From Aquimarina sp042434915 (lineage in GTDB: Bacteria; Bacteroidota; Bacteroidia; Flavobacteriales; Flavobacteriaceae): a stretch of 64,000 nt of DNA. Below are positions 35,357-44,416 of this stretch, one piece after another. The stretch lies in contig NZ_CP170198.1 in NCBI RefSeq assembly GCF_042434915.1, forward strand, positions 2,790,001 to 2,854,000. Direction: 5' to 3'. Position 1 is the first letter of the stretch. Every line of letters begins with the position of its first letter. Made by a program: the position numbers and the translations under genes. The notes beneath the pieces were generated by a model. It was not told where the DNA came from. It did not search any database and was given only the letters and a program-made list of their open reading frames with translations.

Positions 35357-36727
35357 TTACCAGTTAATTTCTTGGTCTTTTAAAAATGAGTCTATTTTCA
35401 AATCATTTATACTACTTTTATTATTCTTCAAAGCGGGATTGGAAAACCTAAAAACTTCAGATGTTGTATCTAGATTGTCGTCTTCAATTATTTTATTCTT
35501 AAAGAAATCGGTATATGGGGTCCAACCTTTAGTTAAAGAGGTTCTTTCATATTCTAACGTTTCTAATTCGAACTCAGGATATGAAGTAAATAATTCAGTT
35601 GGGTATTCTGGCATTCCACTAAAATCCTGCTCATTACTATTGAAAGTTAAAATATTAATGGAATTCAATGAAGAATTAAGATCATTTCTCCACACTGAAA
35701 TTTTTGTGTCATACTCTTGATTTGTTTCAAATTTAAATGCACGAAAATTACTATTTATTAACATAAACTCAGAATTTAAGGTAGGAACATTTATATTCTT
35801 TGGTGCTAATGTAGAATAGTTGTATGAATAACTCAAATTCTTTTCAGAATCAGAAGTTTGAATTGAGATTGTGTAATTACTAAAAGCATCAAGTAGCTCT
35901 AATTTATCAGATATCTTCGGTTTAATTTCTACATTACTATTAGTGATAAAGGTTGAACCATTCCGATGATCAGCTCTCAAATTTTTAGTATAAATATAAC
36001 CATTTTCAGGCAAGTTCACTTGGATCGAAGAATCAAAAGGTATTAAATCATTTCCGCTGATAGTAAGAAGATCCCCATCTCTTATTCTCTCCAAAAATAT
36101 ATATTTTGAAGGTTGTGATTCAAAATGTATAGTCAACATAGATATATCATTCTCAACCATCAAAATACCAGAAAAATCTAAAGAAGAAAGGTCTTCACTT
36201 CTTGCGTATGTTAAATGACCTTTATTATCTGAGAGAGTATAATCAGTCCATCCTGAGATGTTGTCTACTCTAAGATCAAAAAGCACTACGTTTGCTTGAT
36301 TCCCTGAATCTGAATTAGTTGCCACTCCACCTAAATTCCACACTGCATCTTTTTCAATATTGTGATAACTATCGGCAATATTAACGTTTATAGAATTTGA
36401 ACCTCCATTAACAAATCTAGTAACCGTAAATCTATCTAACACTTCAGTTTTCTTAGCTTTAAAAACATATTGTGAATCATTCTTAATCTTTCTATAATCG
36501 ATCAACTTACCATCTTCATCATTAATAATTATATATCCCGATTTATAAAAACCATTTTCTTGCCAATATTTATCGACATTAAGTGTAAAAAATATAATAC
36601 TATCATTTTTTATCTCTACTCCGGTTTTAGGATTTTCAGGATTTGACTCTGAATTACCGCTATCGTCTTTTGAGCAACTAATACCAGCGAGCAAGATTAA
36701 TAAAAGTAAAGTGTAAAAATTTTTCAT
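35357..36727 (-). CDS. Uncharacterised lipoprotein, 456 residues
   Basis: The N-terminus MKNFYTLLLLILLAGISC is a clear lipoprotein signal with the lipid-attached Cys at residue 18, followed by an acidic, Ser/Asn-rich linker (SKDDSGNSESNPENPKTG) typical of outer-membrane or surface lipoproteins. The remaining 420 residues are strand-rich and polar, without a named domain; they may form several beta-sandwich modules. A longer frame begins at 36772, but residues before the signal are not signal-like, so 36727 is chosen. The gene is the only cargo between two identical 45-bp repeats and is absent in the presumed ancestral mfd-yraN junction. Function unknown. Confidence 0.7.
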   Translation of the reverse strand: MKNFYTLLLLILLAGISCSKDDSGNSESNPENPKTGVEIKNDSIIFFTLNVDKYWQENGFYKSGYIIINDEDGKLIDYRKIKNDSQYVFKAKKTEVLDRFTVTRFVNGGSNSINVNIADSYHNIEKDAVWNLGGVATNSDSGNQANVVLFDLRVDNISGWTDYTLSDNKGHLTYARSEDLSSLDFSGILMVENDISMLTIHFESQPSKYIFLERIRDGDLLTISGNDLIPFDSSIQVNLPENGYIYTKNLRADHRNGSTFITNSNVEIKPKISDKLELLDAFSNYTISIQTSDSEKNLSYSYNYSTLAPKNINVPTLNSEFMLINSNFRAFKFETNQEYDTKISVWRNDLNSSLNSINILTFNSNEQDFSGMPEYPTELFTSYPEFELETLEYERTSLTKGWTPYTDFFKNKIIEDDNLDTTSEVFRFSNPALKNNKSSINDLKIDSFLKDQEINW

Positions 36728-36795
36728 ATTAAATTGGTTTCTAATTGGTGGTAAAAATATAAAAAAATGCAACTATAAATTTTAGGAGTTTCCGC

Positions 36796-36840
36796 TATCA
36801 AAAATGATAAAAAGCATCTTCTAGATGTTCGATGCTGGTA
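36796..36840 (-). repeat. 45-bp direct repeat, right copy (3' end of intact yraN)
   Basis: This copy forms the last 14 codons of the complete yraN gene plus 2 bp. It is identical to 35112-35156 and marks the right edge of the inserted lipoprotein cassette. Confidence 0.9.
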
Positions 36841-37157
36841 CCCGCTTTATTTTTGATAATAGAAACGATGTCAAAACGAACCTCCATATCCAAATCCTTA
36901 GTATTGATATAATGATCAATTGCTTTTACTAATAACTGTATTTGTTTGGGTTTTACAAATTCCTGTGGATTACCAAATTCGGGAGTACTACGAGTTTTAA
37001 CCTCAACCACCACCAAAGTATTCTTAATTTGAGCTATTATATCAATCTCAGCTTTTTGATATCGATAATTGGTTTCCTTGATTATGTACTCCTTCTTTTT
37101 TAAAAAATCAACAGCTAATTTTTCACCTTCTGCGCCTAATGCATTATGCTCTGCCAT
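36798..37157 (-). CDS. YraN/UPF0102 family endonuclease-like protein
   Basis: This 119-residue protein has the restriction-endonuclease-like fold of UPF0102: the N-terminal GAEGEKLAVDFLKKKEY, the strand AEIDIIAQIKNTLVVVEVKTR with the catalytic Glu/Asp and E-x-K triad, and a helical tail. Members are thought to be nucleases linked to DNA processing, but no clear role is known. It is 2 bp from ldcA and translated together with it. The last 14 codons are duplicated behind mfd. Confidence 0.88.
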   Translation of the reverse strand: MAEHNALGAEGEKLAVDFLKKKEYIIKETNYRYQKAEIDIIAQIKNTLVVVEVKTRSTPEFGNPQEFVKPKQIQLLVKAIDHYINTKDLDMEVRFDIVSIIKNKAGTSIEHLEDAFYHF

Positions 37158-37159
37158 TG

Positions 37160-38056
37160 TTATTTATATTTTAAACTTACTTCTGCATCCGAAACGTTTA
37201 GGACAGCTTCTGCACCTAGGAGCAATGTTCGATTATCCTCTATATGCCCAAATGGAAAATTAAACACTACGGGGAAATCATACTCATCAACAACATCAAG
37301 AATAATTTGTTTTGCATCTTTTCCAAACGGTATAGCGTTATCGTGCATATGACTCATTCCGCCTACAATAAGTCCAGCCAACTCATTAAATATTCCGCTC
37401 CGCTTTAAACTCTGAAGCATTCTGTCAACATGATACAAGTATTCATCCAAATCCTCAATACATAAAAGTTTCCCTCTTGTATCAAGTGCCGAAATTGATC
37501 CGCTTAAAGAATACAAAATAGAAAGATTCCCGCCAATTAATTGACCACTAGCTTTTCCATTTCGATTATCTAATGAGCTGTCGATTTTGTACTGAGAATA
37601 CTTTCCAAATATGGTGTTTTTAAAATTTAAAAACGCTTCTTTACTAGCATTCATGTAGTCCATTACCAAAGGGGCATGTAAGGTTGCATATCCCAACATA
37701 TGTAAATGAGCATGTAAAATTGTAATATCAGAATAGCCTGCAATCCATTTTGGATGTTTTTTAAACCCAGTGAAATCTAGCGCGTCAATGATGCGTACGG
37801 TCCCATATCCACCGCGAGCGCACCAAATCATTTTGATCTCAGGATTATCTAACATTTCTTGGAAATCCAAAATACGTTCCTCATCGGTTCCTGCGAATTG
37901 ATCAAATTCCCTGCCTATAGTTTGACCAAGTACGGGTTGTAAACCCCAGGTTTTTACTTGCAGTAAAGCGGGTTCAATAGCACTTTTATCGATTTTTCTT
38001 GCCGTTGAAAGAATACCAATTTTGTTTCCTTTCTCTAAAAAGTCTGGTAAAATCAT
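37160..38056 (-). CDS. LD-carboxypeptidase, S66 family
   Basis: S66 peptidases remove the terminal D-alanine from tetrapeptides during peptidoglycan recycling. The 298-residue protein carries the nucleophile elbow as GYSDITILH (Ser), the family ARGGYGTVRI motif, an acidic residue in LCIEDLDEYLYHVDRML and the C-terminal His in FPFGHIEDN. No signal peptide is present, so it acts in the cytosol, as LdcA does. It is upstream of yraN by 2 bp, and divergent from the DUF1800 gene. Confidence 0.9.
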   Translation of the reverse strand: MILPDFLEKGNKIGILSTARKIDKSAIEPALLQVKTWGLQPVLGQTIGREFDQFAGTDEERILDFQEMLDNPEIKMIWCARGGYGTVRIIDALDFTGFKKHPKWIAGYSDITILHAHLHMLGYATLHAPLVMDYMNASKEAFLNFKNTIFGKYSQYKIDSSLDNRNGKASGQLIGGNLSILYSLSGSISALDTRGKLLCIEDLDEYLYHVDRMLQSLKRSGIFNELAGLIVGGMSHMHDNAIPFGKDAKQIILDVVDEYDFPVVFNFPFGHIEDNRTLLLGAEAVLNVSDAEVSLKYK

Positions 38057-38160
38057 TTATTTTTAATTACTTTTAGGACACTAATTAACAAATAGTTTCG
38101 TTAATTGGACTTATACTAGTTCCAATTTTATATTAACCTACACCCCCAAAGCTGTAGCTT

Positions 38161-39654
38161 ATGATCAATGATATCACCTGTAACCTCGATGGTTTAGATC
38201 CGTATATCCCAAGCGCATCAAACCCTTGGAATGTACAAAAAATCCATCATTTATATCGTAGAATTGCTTTTGGCGCTTCAAAGTCAGAAGTTAATGCTGC
38301 TTTATCACAAAATGATCCATCTGCACTGGTAGATCAATTAATTGATGATGCCATTAATCTTTTGCCAACAATTGAACCAGCATGGGGATATTGGGTAAAT
38401 GAAGATTTTGAAAATGCTCCAGAAAAAATAGGCTACTATCGCAAAGAAGGTAAAAAGACGATGATACAAGATCTTTTACAAAATAAAGTACGAGATCGTT
38501 TGACATTGTTTTGGAGCAATCACTTTGTTACCGAAGATGATGTTATAGGAAGTCCGGCGTATCAATATCAATATTATAATTTATTACAATTTCATGCTAT
38601 TAGTAACTTTAGAGATTTTGTTTATGATATAGGGATCGCGGCTCCAATGCTCGTTTATTTAAATGGGGATGAAAATACAAAAGGAAGACCTAACGAAAAT
38701 TATGCTAGAGAATTATATGAGTTATTTACACTTGGTGTAGATAATGGATATACCGAAGATGATATTATCGAAACAGCCAAAGCTCTTACTGGTTGGGTAG
38801 AAAAGAATGATGTTGGCGGAGGCCCGATTACATTTAATCCAGCCAAATTTAGTAATGATACAAAGACTATATTTGGACAAACAGGCAATTGGGGATATGA
38901 TGAAGTTATCGATATTTTATTTGCCCAACGAACTGAAAAAATTGCAAAATTTGTTTGTAGTAAACTCTACAGGTACTTTGTTAGCCCCACAGTGAGTGAT
39001 GCCATCATAAATGCCATGGCTCAAACCTTTATTACCGCTAATTTTGATATTGCTCCTGTACTTAGACAACTTTTTAAAAGTGAGCATTTTTACAATCAGG
39101 AGGCCATAGGTGTTATTATTAAAAGTCCATGCGATTTACACCCATCTTTTTATAACGAACTTAGTTTTAGCTTAACTAACGAAGCCGATTTGACAAATTA
39201 TTACGTGAATACACTCAAAGTACTGGGTCAAGATGTTCTTAATCCCTACGATGTAGCTGGATGGCAAGGTGATGAGGATTGGATAAGCCCCGATTTATTA
39301 ATTGGCCGATGGGAAAGTATTCGTTATATAAGCAATAGAGCATGGAACAATAATCAAAATCAGTTTAGTGATTTTTTAATAGGATTACCTATTGGTTCAT
39401 TTGGGGATGGTACCCTTGATGCTACTACCGATGATGTAGAATTAGTAGTCCGTACGATTTTAAACTACTTTTTTAGTCGTGGTATCACCGATTCTGTAAT
39501 ATTTACCGAAGCTTTGGGAATTTTTAAAGGAGATAGTGTTCCAGAAAATTATTACGAAGATGGCACATGGACTCTAAGTTATCCTGATGTTGCCAATCAA
39601 CTCTATACACTTCTTGATTATATTGCCGAGATTCCCGAATTTCAACTTAAATAA
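38161..39654 (+). CDS. DUF1800 family protein
   Basis: DUF1800 proteins of about 500 residues occur next to DUF1501 proteins in many Bacteroidota and Planctomycetes; their function is unknown. Recognisable blocks are HHLYRRIAFGASKSEV at the N-terminus, the FWSNHFVTE segment, NENYARELYELFTLGVDNGYTEDDI, FNPAKF and the C-terminal helices. Unlike many members this one shows no obvious signal peptide, which may be a missed start or a distinct form. The DUF1501 gene follows after 12 bp, so they are cotranscribed. Confidence 0.85.
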   Translation: MINDITCNLDGLDPYIPSASNPWNVQKIHHLYRRIAFGASKSEVNAALSQNDPSALVDQLIDDAINLLPTIEPAWGYWVNEDFENAPEKIGYYRKEGKKTMIQDLLQNKVRDRLTLFWSNHFVTEDDVIGSPAYQYQYYNLLQFHAISNFRDFVYDIGIAAPMLVYLNGDENTKGRPNENYARELYELFTLGVDNGYTEDDIIETAKALTGWVEKNDVGGGPITFNPAKFSNDTKTIFGQTGNWGYDEVIDILFAQRTEKIAKFVCSKLYRYFVSPTVSDAIINAMAQTFITANFDIAPVLRQLFKSEHFYNQEAIGVIIKSPCDLHPSFYNELSFSLTNEADLTNYYVNTLKVLGQDVLNPYDVAGWQGDEDWISPDLLIGRWESIRYISNRAWNNNQNQFSDFLIGLPIGSFGDGTLDATTDDVELVVRTILNYFFSRGITDSVIFTEALGIFKGDSVPENYYEDGTWTLSYPDVANQLYTLLDYIAEIPEFQLK

Positions 39655-39666
39655 CCTACTTCTACA

Positions 39667-41283
39667 ATGTGTACATCTAATTATAACCCCAATATCAGAA
39701 AAAAAGGAACGTGTAATCCAGAAGATCATAAACCCTGGAATCGCAGATCATTTCTTCAAGCATTAGGCTTGGCAGGAGGAGGCTCCATTATGATGGCCAA
39801 CACAGCTATGTCGGTTTCAAAACCCTCTCCTTTGACCATGGCGCTCAGTCAAGTAGAGAATGATAACATTCTTATTCTTTGCCGTCTAAGTGGTGGTAAT
39901 GACGGATTTAATACTATAATCCCCGTATATGACTATGATGTATACGCTAATGCACGTCCGCTCATAAAGATTCCTCCAAGTGAATTTATCAATTTGGAAA
40001 AGGATGCCTTTGCAATGCCAAAACCGATGAACAAATTAGAAAGTCTTTGGGGTGACGGTCAAATGAAGGTCGTACACGGTGTAGGTTACGAAGATCCTTC
40101 CTTATCACATTTTCAAGGATCAGATATTTGGGCGAATACTAATTTTGTAAATGAAGATGATCGCAGCGGTTGGATGGGACGATATTTTCAGGATATTTAT
40201 CCAGATTATATTTTTAACCCACCTCCTAGTCCTCCATCAATACAGATCGGAAGTATCGGTAATTTAATCTTTAAAGGGCCCGAAAATGACTTTTCTTTTG
40301 CGGTGTCGAGTCCGTCACGATTACTTCAGATCGCCGAAAATGGAACCTCCTATGGTTTTGATCAATTGTCAAATTGTACGCATGGTGAAAAGGCAAAATA
40401 TCTAAGAGAAATAACAAATACTACTTTTAGTTATGCAGAGGTAATAGGTCAGGCGTATGAGCGTTCTGTGGATTTTGGCGGTTATGCTGATGATAGTTTA
40501 GGACGACAATTCAACGTAATCTCGAGACTTATCAAAGGAAATTTAGGGACTAAAGTATATATGGTTACACTTGGTGGTTTTGATACTCATAACAATCAAG
40601 TGCTAAGACACCAAGAATTAATGTCACAATTCTCTGAAGCCGTAAGTAATTTTTATACAGATTTAAGAGCGGCAGGATGGGATGATAAGGTTTTAACCAT
40701 GACCATTTCAGAATTCGGACGTCGTTTTAATGAAAACGGTTCATTAGGAACCGACCACGGAACTGCTGCCGCTATGATGTTTTTTGGCACAGGTCTTAAT
40801 GGCAATGGTTTTGTAGGAGAGCATCCAGATCTCAATAACCTTACTCGAGGTGGTAATGTAACTAATACGACTGATTTTAGACAAGTGTATGCAACCGTGA
40901 TGAAAGAATGGTTGTGTATTGACCCAACTGTAGCAGGAAAAGCAATCATGGGTGGTGAGTTTGAATCCTTAGATTTAGGTTTTAATTGTTCAGGAACTAC
41001 TCGTAACCCTTCCGAAAGTGATGGTTTTGATCACTTTGTAACTTATGAAGAGGGGAATCAAACTGTAATCAACTTTACAGCATTAGAAGCAGGTCATATA
41101 GATGTAGTACTCTATAACATCGTTGGACAAAAAGTAGCTACCTTAAAGAACGAAATTATTACCCGAGGTCGCCATACCATTAATGTTAAAGACGCTGTTG
41201 CTACTCAGTTGAGCACTGGACAATACGTTTATCGTATTAAAACCAGTAGTTCTAGTTATAGTAAGGCTTTACTAATTAATTAG
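39667..41283 (+). CDS. DUF1501 protein with type IX sorting domain
   Basis: This 538-residue protein begins with a Tat-like signal (NRRSFLQALGLAGGGSIMM) and has the DUF1501 region, an alkaline-phosphatase/sulfatase-like fold: ILCRLSGGNDGFNTIIP, HYS-like HFQGSDIW, TLGGFDTHNNQ and TISEFGRRFNENGSLGTDHGTAAAMMFF. Residues about 460-538 form a type IX sorting domain (GHIDVVLYNIVGQKVATLK ... STGQYVYRIKT ... SKALLIN), so it is exported across the outer membrane. The metal-site-like GTDHG suggests a hydrolase, but the substrate is unknown. Confidence 0.85.
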   Translation: MCTSNYNPNIRKKGTCNPEDHKPWNRRSFLQALGLAGGGSIMMANTAMSVSKPSPLTMALSQVENDNILILCRLSGGNDGFNTIIPVYDYDVYANARPLIKIPPSEFINLEKDAFAMPKPMNKLESLWGDGQMKVVHGVGYEDPSLSHFQGSDIWANTNFVNEDDRSGWMGRYFQDIYPDYIFNPPPSPPSIQIGSIGNLIFKGPENDFSFAVSSPSRLLQIAENGTSYGFDQLSNCTHGEKAKYLREITNTTFSYAEVIGQAYERSVDFGGYADDSLGRQFNVISRLIKGNLGTKVYMVTLGGFDTHNNQVLRHQELMSQFSEAVSNFYTDLRAAGWDDKVLTMTISEFGRRFNENGSLGTDHGTAAAMMFFGTGLNGNGFVGEHPDLNNLTRGGNVTNTTDFRQVYATVMKEWLCIDPTVAGKAIMGGEFESLDLGFNCSGTTRNPSESDGFDHFVTYEEGNQTVINFTALEAGHIDVVLYNIVGQKVATLKNEIITRGRHTINVKDAVATQLSTGQYVYRIKTSSSSYSKALLIN

Positions 41284-41356
41284 TAAATACACCAAATTTA
41301 CAAAAACGAGCTCAACAAAACCGATAGTTCAATGCCAATCATAGGGCATTGTTTAT

Positions 41357-41364
41357 TACCTTTG
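41357..41364 (+). promoter_or_regulatory. -7 promoter box TACCTTTG for metG
   Basis: TAnnTTTG 17 bp before ATG 41382, inside the frame that could begin at 41349. Confidence 0.55.
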
Positions 41365-41381
41365 TGCCTTATTTTTTAATT

Positions 41382-43445
41382 ATGAGCGCACCAAAGAGAT
41401 ATACTATTACCGCAGCATTACCTTATACTAACGGACCTATCCATATTGGCCATTTGGCTGGTGTATATGTTCCCGCAGATATTTATTCAAGGTACTTACG
41501 AATGACAGGAAATGATGTCGCGTTTATTTGTGGTAGTGATGAGCATGGTGCTGCTATCCCAATGCGTGCAAAGAAAGAAGGGGTGTCCCCGCAAGTAATT
41601 ATTGACAAGTATCACACGATAATCAAACAATCCTTCGAAGATTTTGGGATATCTTTTGACAACTACTCCCGAACCTCTTCAAAAATTCATCACGAAACAG
41701 CTTCTGATTTTTTCAAGAAATTATACGAAGATGGTAAGTTTATCGAAGAAAATTCTGAACAGTTATACGATCCTGAAGCAGATCAATTTTTGGCTGATCG
41801 CTTTGTTACAGGGACATGTCCAAAGTGTGGTCATGATGAAGCCTATGGTGATCAATGTGAAAAATGCGGAAGTTCACTTAATGCTACAGACTTAATTGAT
41901 CCAAAATCCACTATATCTGGAGCTGTTCCTATATTAAAAGAGACAAAACATTGGTTCTTACCCTTAGATCGCTATGAAGATTTCTTGAAAGAATGGGTAT
42001 TAGAAGGACATAAAAAAGATTGGAAAACAAATGTATATGGCCAGATCAAATCATGGGTAGATGACGGGTTAAGACCTAGAGCTGTAACCCGAGATTTGGA
42101 TTGGGGAATTCCTGTTCCAATAGAGGGAGCTGAAGGAAAAGTACTATATGTTTGGTTTGATGCGCCTATAGGGTATATTTCATCTACAAAAGAATGGGCC
42201 GCTCGAGAAGGAAAAGATTGGAGACCATATTGGAAGGATAAAGACACAAAATTGGTGCATTTTATTGGCAAAGATAACATTGTCTTTCATTGTATAATTT
42301 TTCCGAGTATGCTTAAAGCTGAAGGAAGTTATATTTTACCTGATAATGTACCAGCCAATGAATTTTTGAACTTGGAGGGTAATAAACTTTCTACTTCAAA
42401 AAACTGGGCCGTATGGCTGCATGAATACTTAGAGGATTTTCCAGATAAACAAGATGTCCTGCGCTATGCCTTGACTGCCAATGCTCCAGAAACCAAGGAT
42501 AATGATTTTACTTGGAAAGATTTTCAAGCTCGTAATAATAACGAATTGGTAGCTATCCTTGGAAACTTCATAAATCGCGTTGTAGTATTAACTAATAAAT
42601 ATTACACAGGGGTTGTACCCAAACCGGCTGAATTATCTGAGGTTGATAATCAAACCCTAGCAGAATTGAAGGCTTATCCTGCAGTGATTTCAAGTTCTAT
42701 TGAACGTTATCGTTTTAGAGAAGCAAGTCAAGAATTAATGAATGTTGCTAGATTAGGAAATAAGTATCTAGCAGATGAAGAACCTTGGAAGCTTATTAAA
42801 ACTGACGAACTACGTACACAAACCATTATGTATGTAGCATTACAAATTGCTTCAGCTTTGGCAACGTTATCCGAACCATTTTTACCATTTACTGCACAAA
42901 AATTAAAAAATATACTACAACTAACCAACGAAACAGGAAATTCTTGGGTCGGTGTTTCAGAAAAAGAAGTCCTATTGCCAGTAGGGCATACAATCGGAAA
43001 AGGTGAATTACTATTTGCAAAAATTGAGGATCAAGAAATACAACAGCAATTGGATAAATTAGCAGCTACCAAAAAAGCCAATGAAGCAGAGAACAGAGTG
43101 TTATCGCCACAAAAAGAGATGACAACTTTTGAAGATTTTACAAAACTTGATATGCGAGTAGGAACCATTGTAGCAGCTGAAAAGATGCCGAAAGCCAAAA
43201 AGTTGCTGGTTTTGACGGTAGATACTGGTTTAGACACACGTACTATTGTCTCTGGAATTGCAGAGCATTTTACTCCAGAACAAGTTACTGGTAAAAAAGT
43301 TACTGTATTGATAAATCTTGCTCCTAGGAAACTACGGGGAGTCGAAAGCGAGGGTATGATCCTTATGACAGAAACTCCAGAGGGAAAATTAGTATTCGTA
43401 AATCCTGATGAGGATACTGTGAAACCAGGATCCACTATCAGTTAA
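41382..43445 (+). CDS. metG: Methionine--tRNA ligase
   Basis: This enzyme charges initiator and elongator tRNA-Met. The 687-residue protein has the HIGH motif at 21-24, a zinc finger CPKCGHDEAYGDQCEKCGSS, the second signature as KLSTS (GNKLSTSKNWAVW), an anticodon-binding helical domain, and a C-terminal EMAP II-like tRNA-binding domain (FEDFTKLDMRVGTIVAAEKM to the end). Start ATG 41382 fits both the family N-terminus (MSAPKRYTITAALPYTNG) and the promoter box just before it. Confidence 0.96.
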   Translation: MSAPKRYTITAALPYTNGPIHIGHLAGVYVPADIYSRYLRMTGNDVAFICGSDEHGAAIPMRAKKEGVSPQVIIDKYHTIIKQSFEDFGISFDNYSRTSSKIHHETASDFFKKLYEDGKFIEENSEQLYDPEADQFLADRFVTGTCPKCGHDEAYGDQCEKCGSSLNATDLIDPKSTISGAVPILKETKHWFLPLDRYEDFLKEWVLEGHKKDWKTNVYGQIKSWVDDGLRPRAVTRDLDWGIPVPIEGAEGKVLYVWFDAPIGYISSTKEWAAREGKDWRPYWKDKDTKLVHFIGKDNIVFHCIIFPSMLKAEGSYILPDNVPANEFLNLEGNKLSTSKNWAVWLHEYLEDFPDKQDVLRYALTANAPETKDNDFTWKDFQARNNNELVAILGNFINRVVVLTNKYYTGVVPKPAELSEVDNQTLAELKAYPAVISSSIERYRFREASQELMNVARLGNKYLADEEPWKLIKTDELRTQTIMYVALQIASALATLSEPFLPFTAQKLKNILQLTNETGNSWVGVSEKEVLLPVGHTIGKGELLFAKIEDQEIQQQLDKLAATKKANEAENRVLSPQKEMTTFEDFTKLDMRVGTIVAAEKMPKAKKLLVLTVDTGLDTRTIVSGIAEHFTPEQVTGKKVTVLINLAPRKLRGVESEGMILMTETPEGKLVFVNPDEDTVKPGSTIS

Positions 43446-43467
43446 AATTAAGATTACCAATTATAAT

Positions 43468-43503
43468 AGACCAACTAACAAATCCTTATTAGTTGGTCTT
43501 TTT
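43468..43503. terminator. Terminator between metG and the 5'-nucleotidase genes
   Basis: AGACCAACTAA and TTAGTTGGTCT form an 11-bp perfect stem with a 10-nt loop and end in T. The genes on both sides converge, and it may serve both. Confidence 0.8.
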
Positions 43504-43504
43504 A

Positions 43505-44416
43505 TTAAACCACGATGGTTCTGCCCGCTGCAGAAACTTTTTCGTTATTGTCTAGATAAAAATCTATCTGACCCATATATACACCACTTTTACCACATTG
43601 ATTGATTAAAACTGGTTTGTTGATTGCATTTTGTATTTGAACAGGAGCTTCTAAAACAGTATGCGTATGTCCCCCAATGATCAAATCGATATCTTGTGTC
43701 GCTTTGGCTAAAACTAGATCAGATACCTTGTCACTCTTATAGGAATATCCTAGATGAGATAGACATATGATCAGGTCACATTTATGTTCATTTTTAAGAA
43801 CTTTCACCATTTCCTGAGCAATATCAATTGGATCTAAATACTTTGTCTCCTTATACAGTTTCTTACTCACCAAACCCTCTAAAGCAACCCCGAGTCCAAA
43901 AACACCAATCTTGACCCCTTCTTTTATAATAACTTTATAAGGCTTAACAAATTCAGACAAATCAGTTTTTGAAAAATCATAATTTGCTGAAACAAACTCA
44001 AAAGTAGCATGTGGCATTTGGGCTAGCAAACCATTAATTCCATTATCAAAATCGTGATTGCCAATAGTTGCTACATCGTACTTTAGCTTAGACATTAACT
44101 TGAATTCTAATTCTCCCCCATAAAAATTAAAGTATGGAGTTCCCTGAAAAATATCACCCGCATCTAGAAGTAATGTATTAGGATTCTCCTTACGTTTTTG
44201 ATCGATTAAAGAAGCTCTTCGTGCAAAGCCTCCTAAACCAGGGAATTTATAGTGATTAGTAGGTAAAGGATCTATCTGACTATGTACATCATTTGTATGA
44301 AGAATAGTGATCTTTTTAGATTTGGCTTGCGCGCAAGCACTTAGGCTAAGCCCTCCCATGCTTGCTAAAGCGGTTGCAGCTGCCATTTGTTTTACGAACA
44401 CTCTTCTATTCTGCAT
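43505..44416 (-). CDS. 5'-nucleotidase N-terminal (metallophosphatase) domain protein, Tat-type signal
   Basis: The 303-residue protein carries the catalytic domain of the 5'-nucleotidase/UshA family alone: ILHTNDVHSQ, LLDAGDIFQG, TIGNHDFDNG, ICLSHLGY and GGHTHTVLE give the two-metal site. The N-terminus NRRVFVKQMAAATALASMGG is a Tat-like signal ending in a Cys (SLSACAQ), so it may be a lipoprotein. The nucleotide-binding C-terminal domain is encoded by the separate upstream gene, overlapping by 11 bp. It acts in the periplasm or on the surface on nucleotides or related phosphate esters. Confidence 0.88.
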   Translation of the reverse strand: MQNRRVFVKQMAAATALASMGGLSLSACAQAKSKKITILHTNDVHSQIDPLPTNHYKFPGLGGFARRASLIDQKRKENPNTLLLDAGDIFQGTPYFNFYGGELEFKLMSKLKYDVATIGNHDFDNGINGLLAQMPHATFEFVSANYDFSKTDLSEFVKPYKVIIKEGVKIGVFGLGVALEGLVSKKLYKETKYLDPIDIAQEMVKVLKNEHKCDLIICLSHLGYSYKSDKVSDLVLAKATQDIDLIIGGHTHTVLEAPVQIQNAINKPVLINQCGKSGVYMGQIDFYLDNNEKVSAAGRTIVV

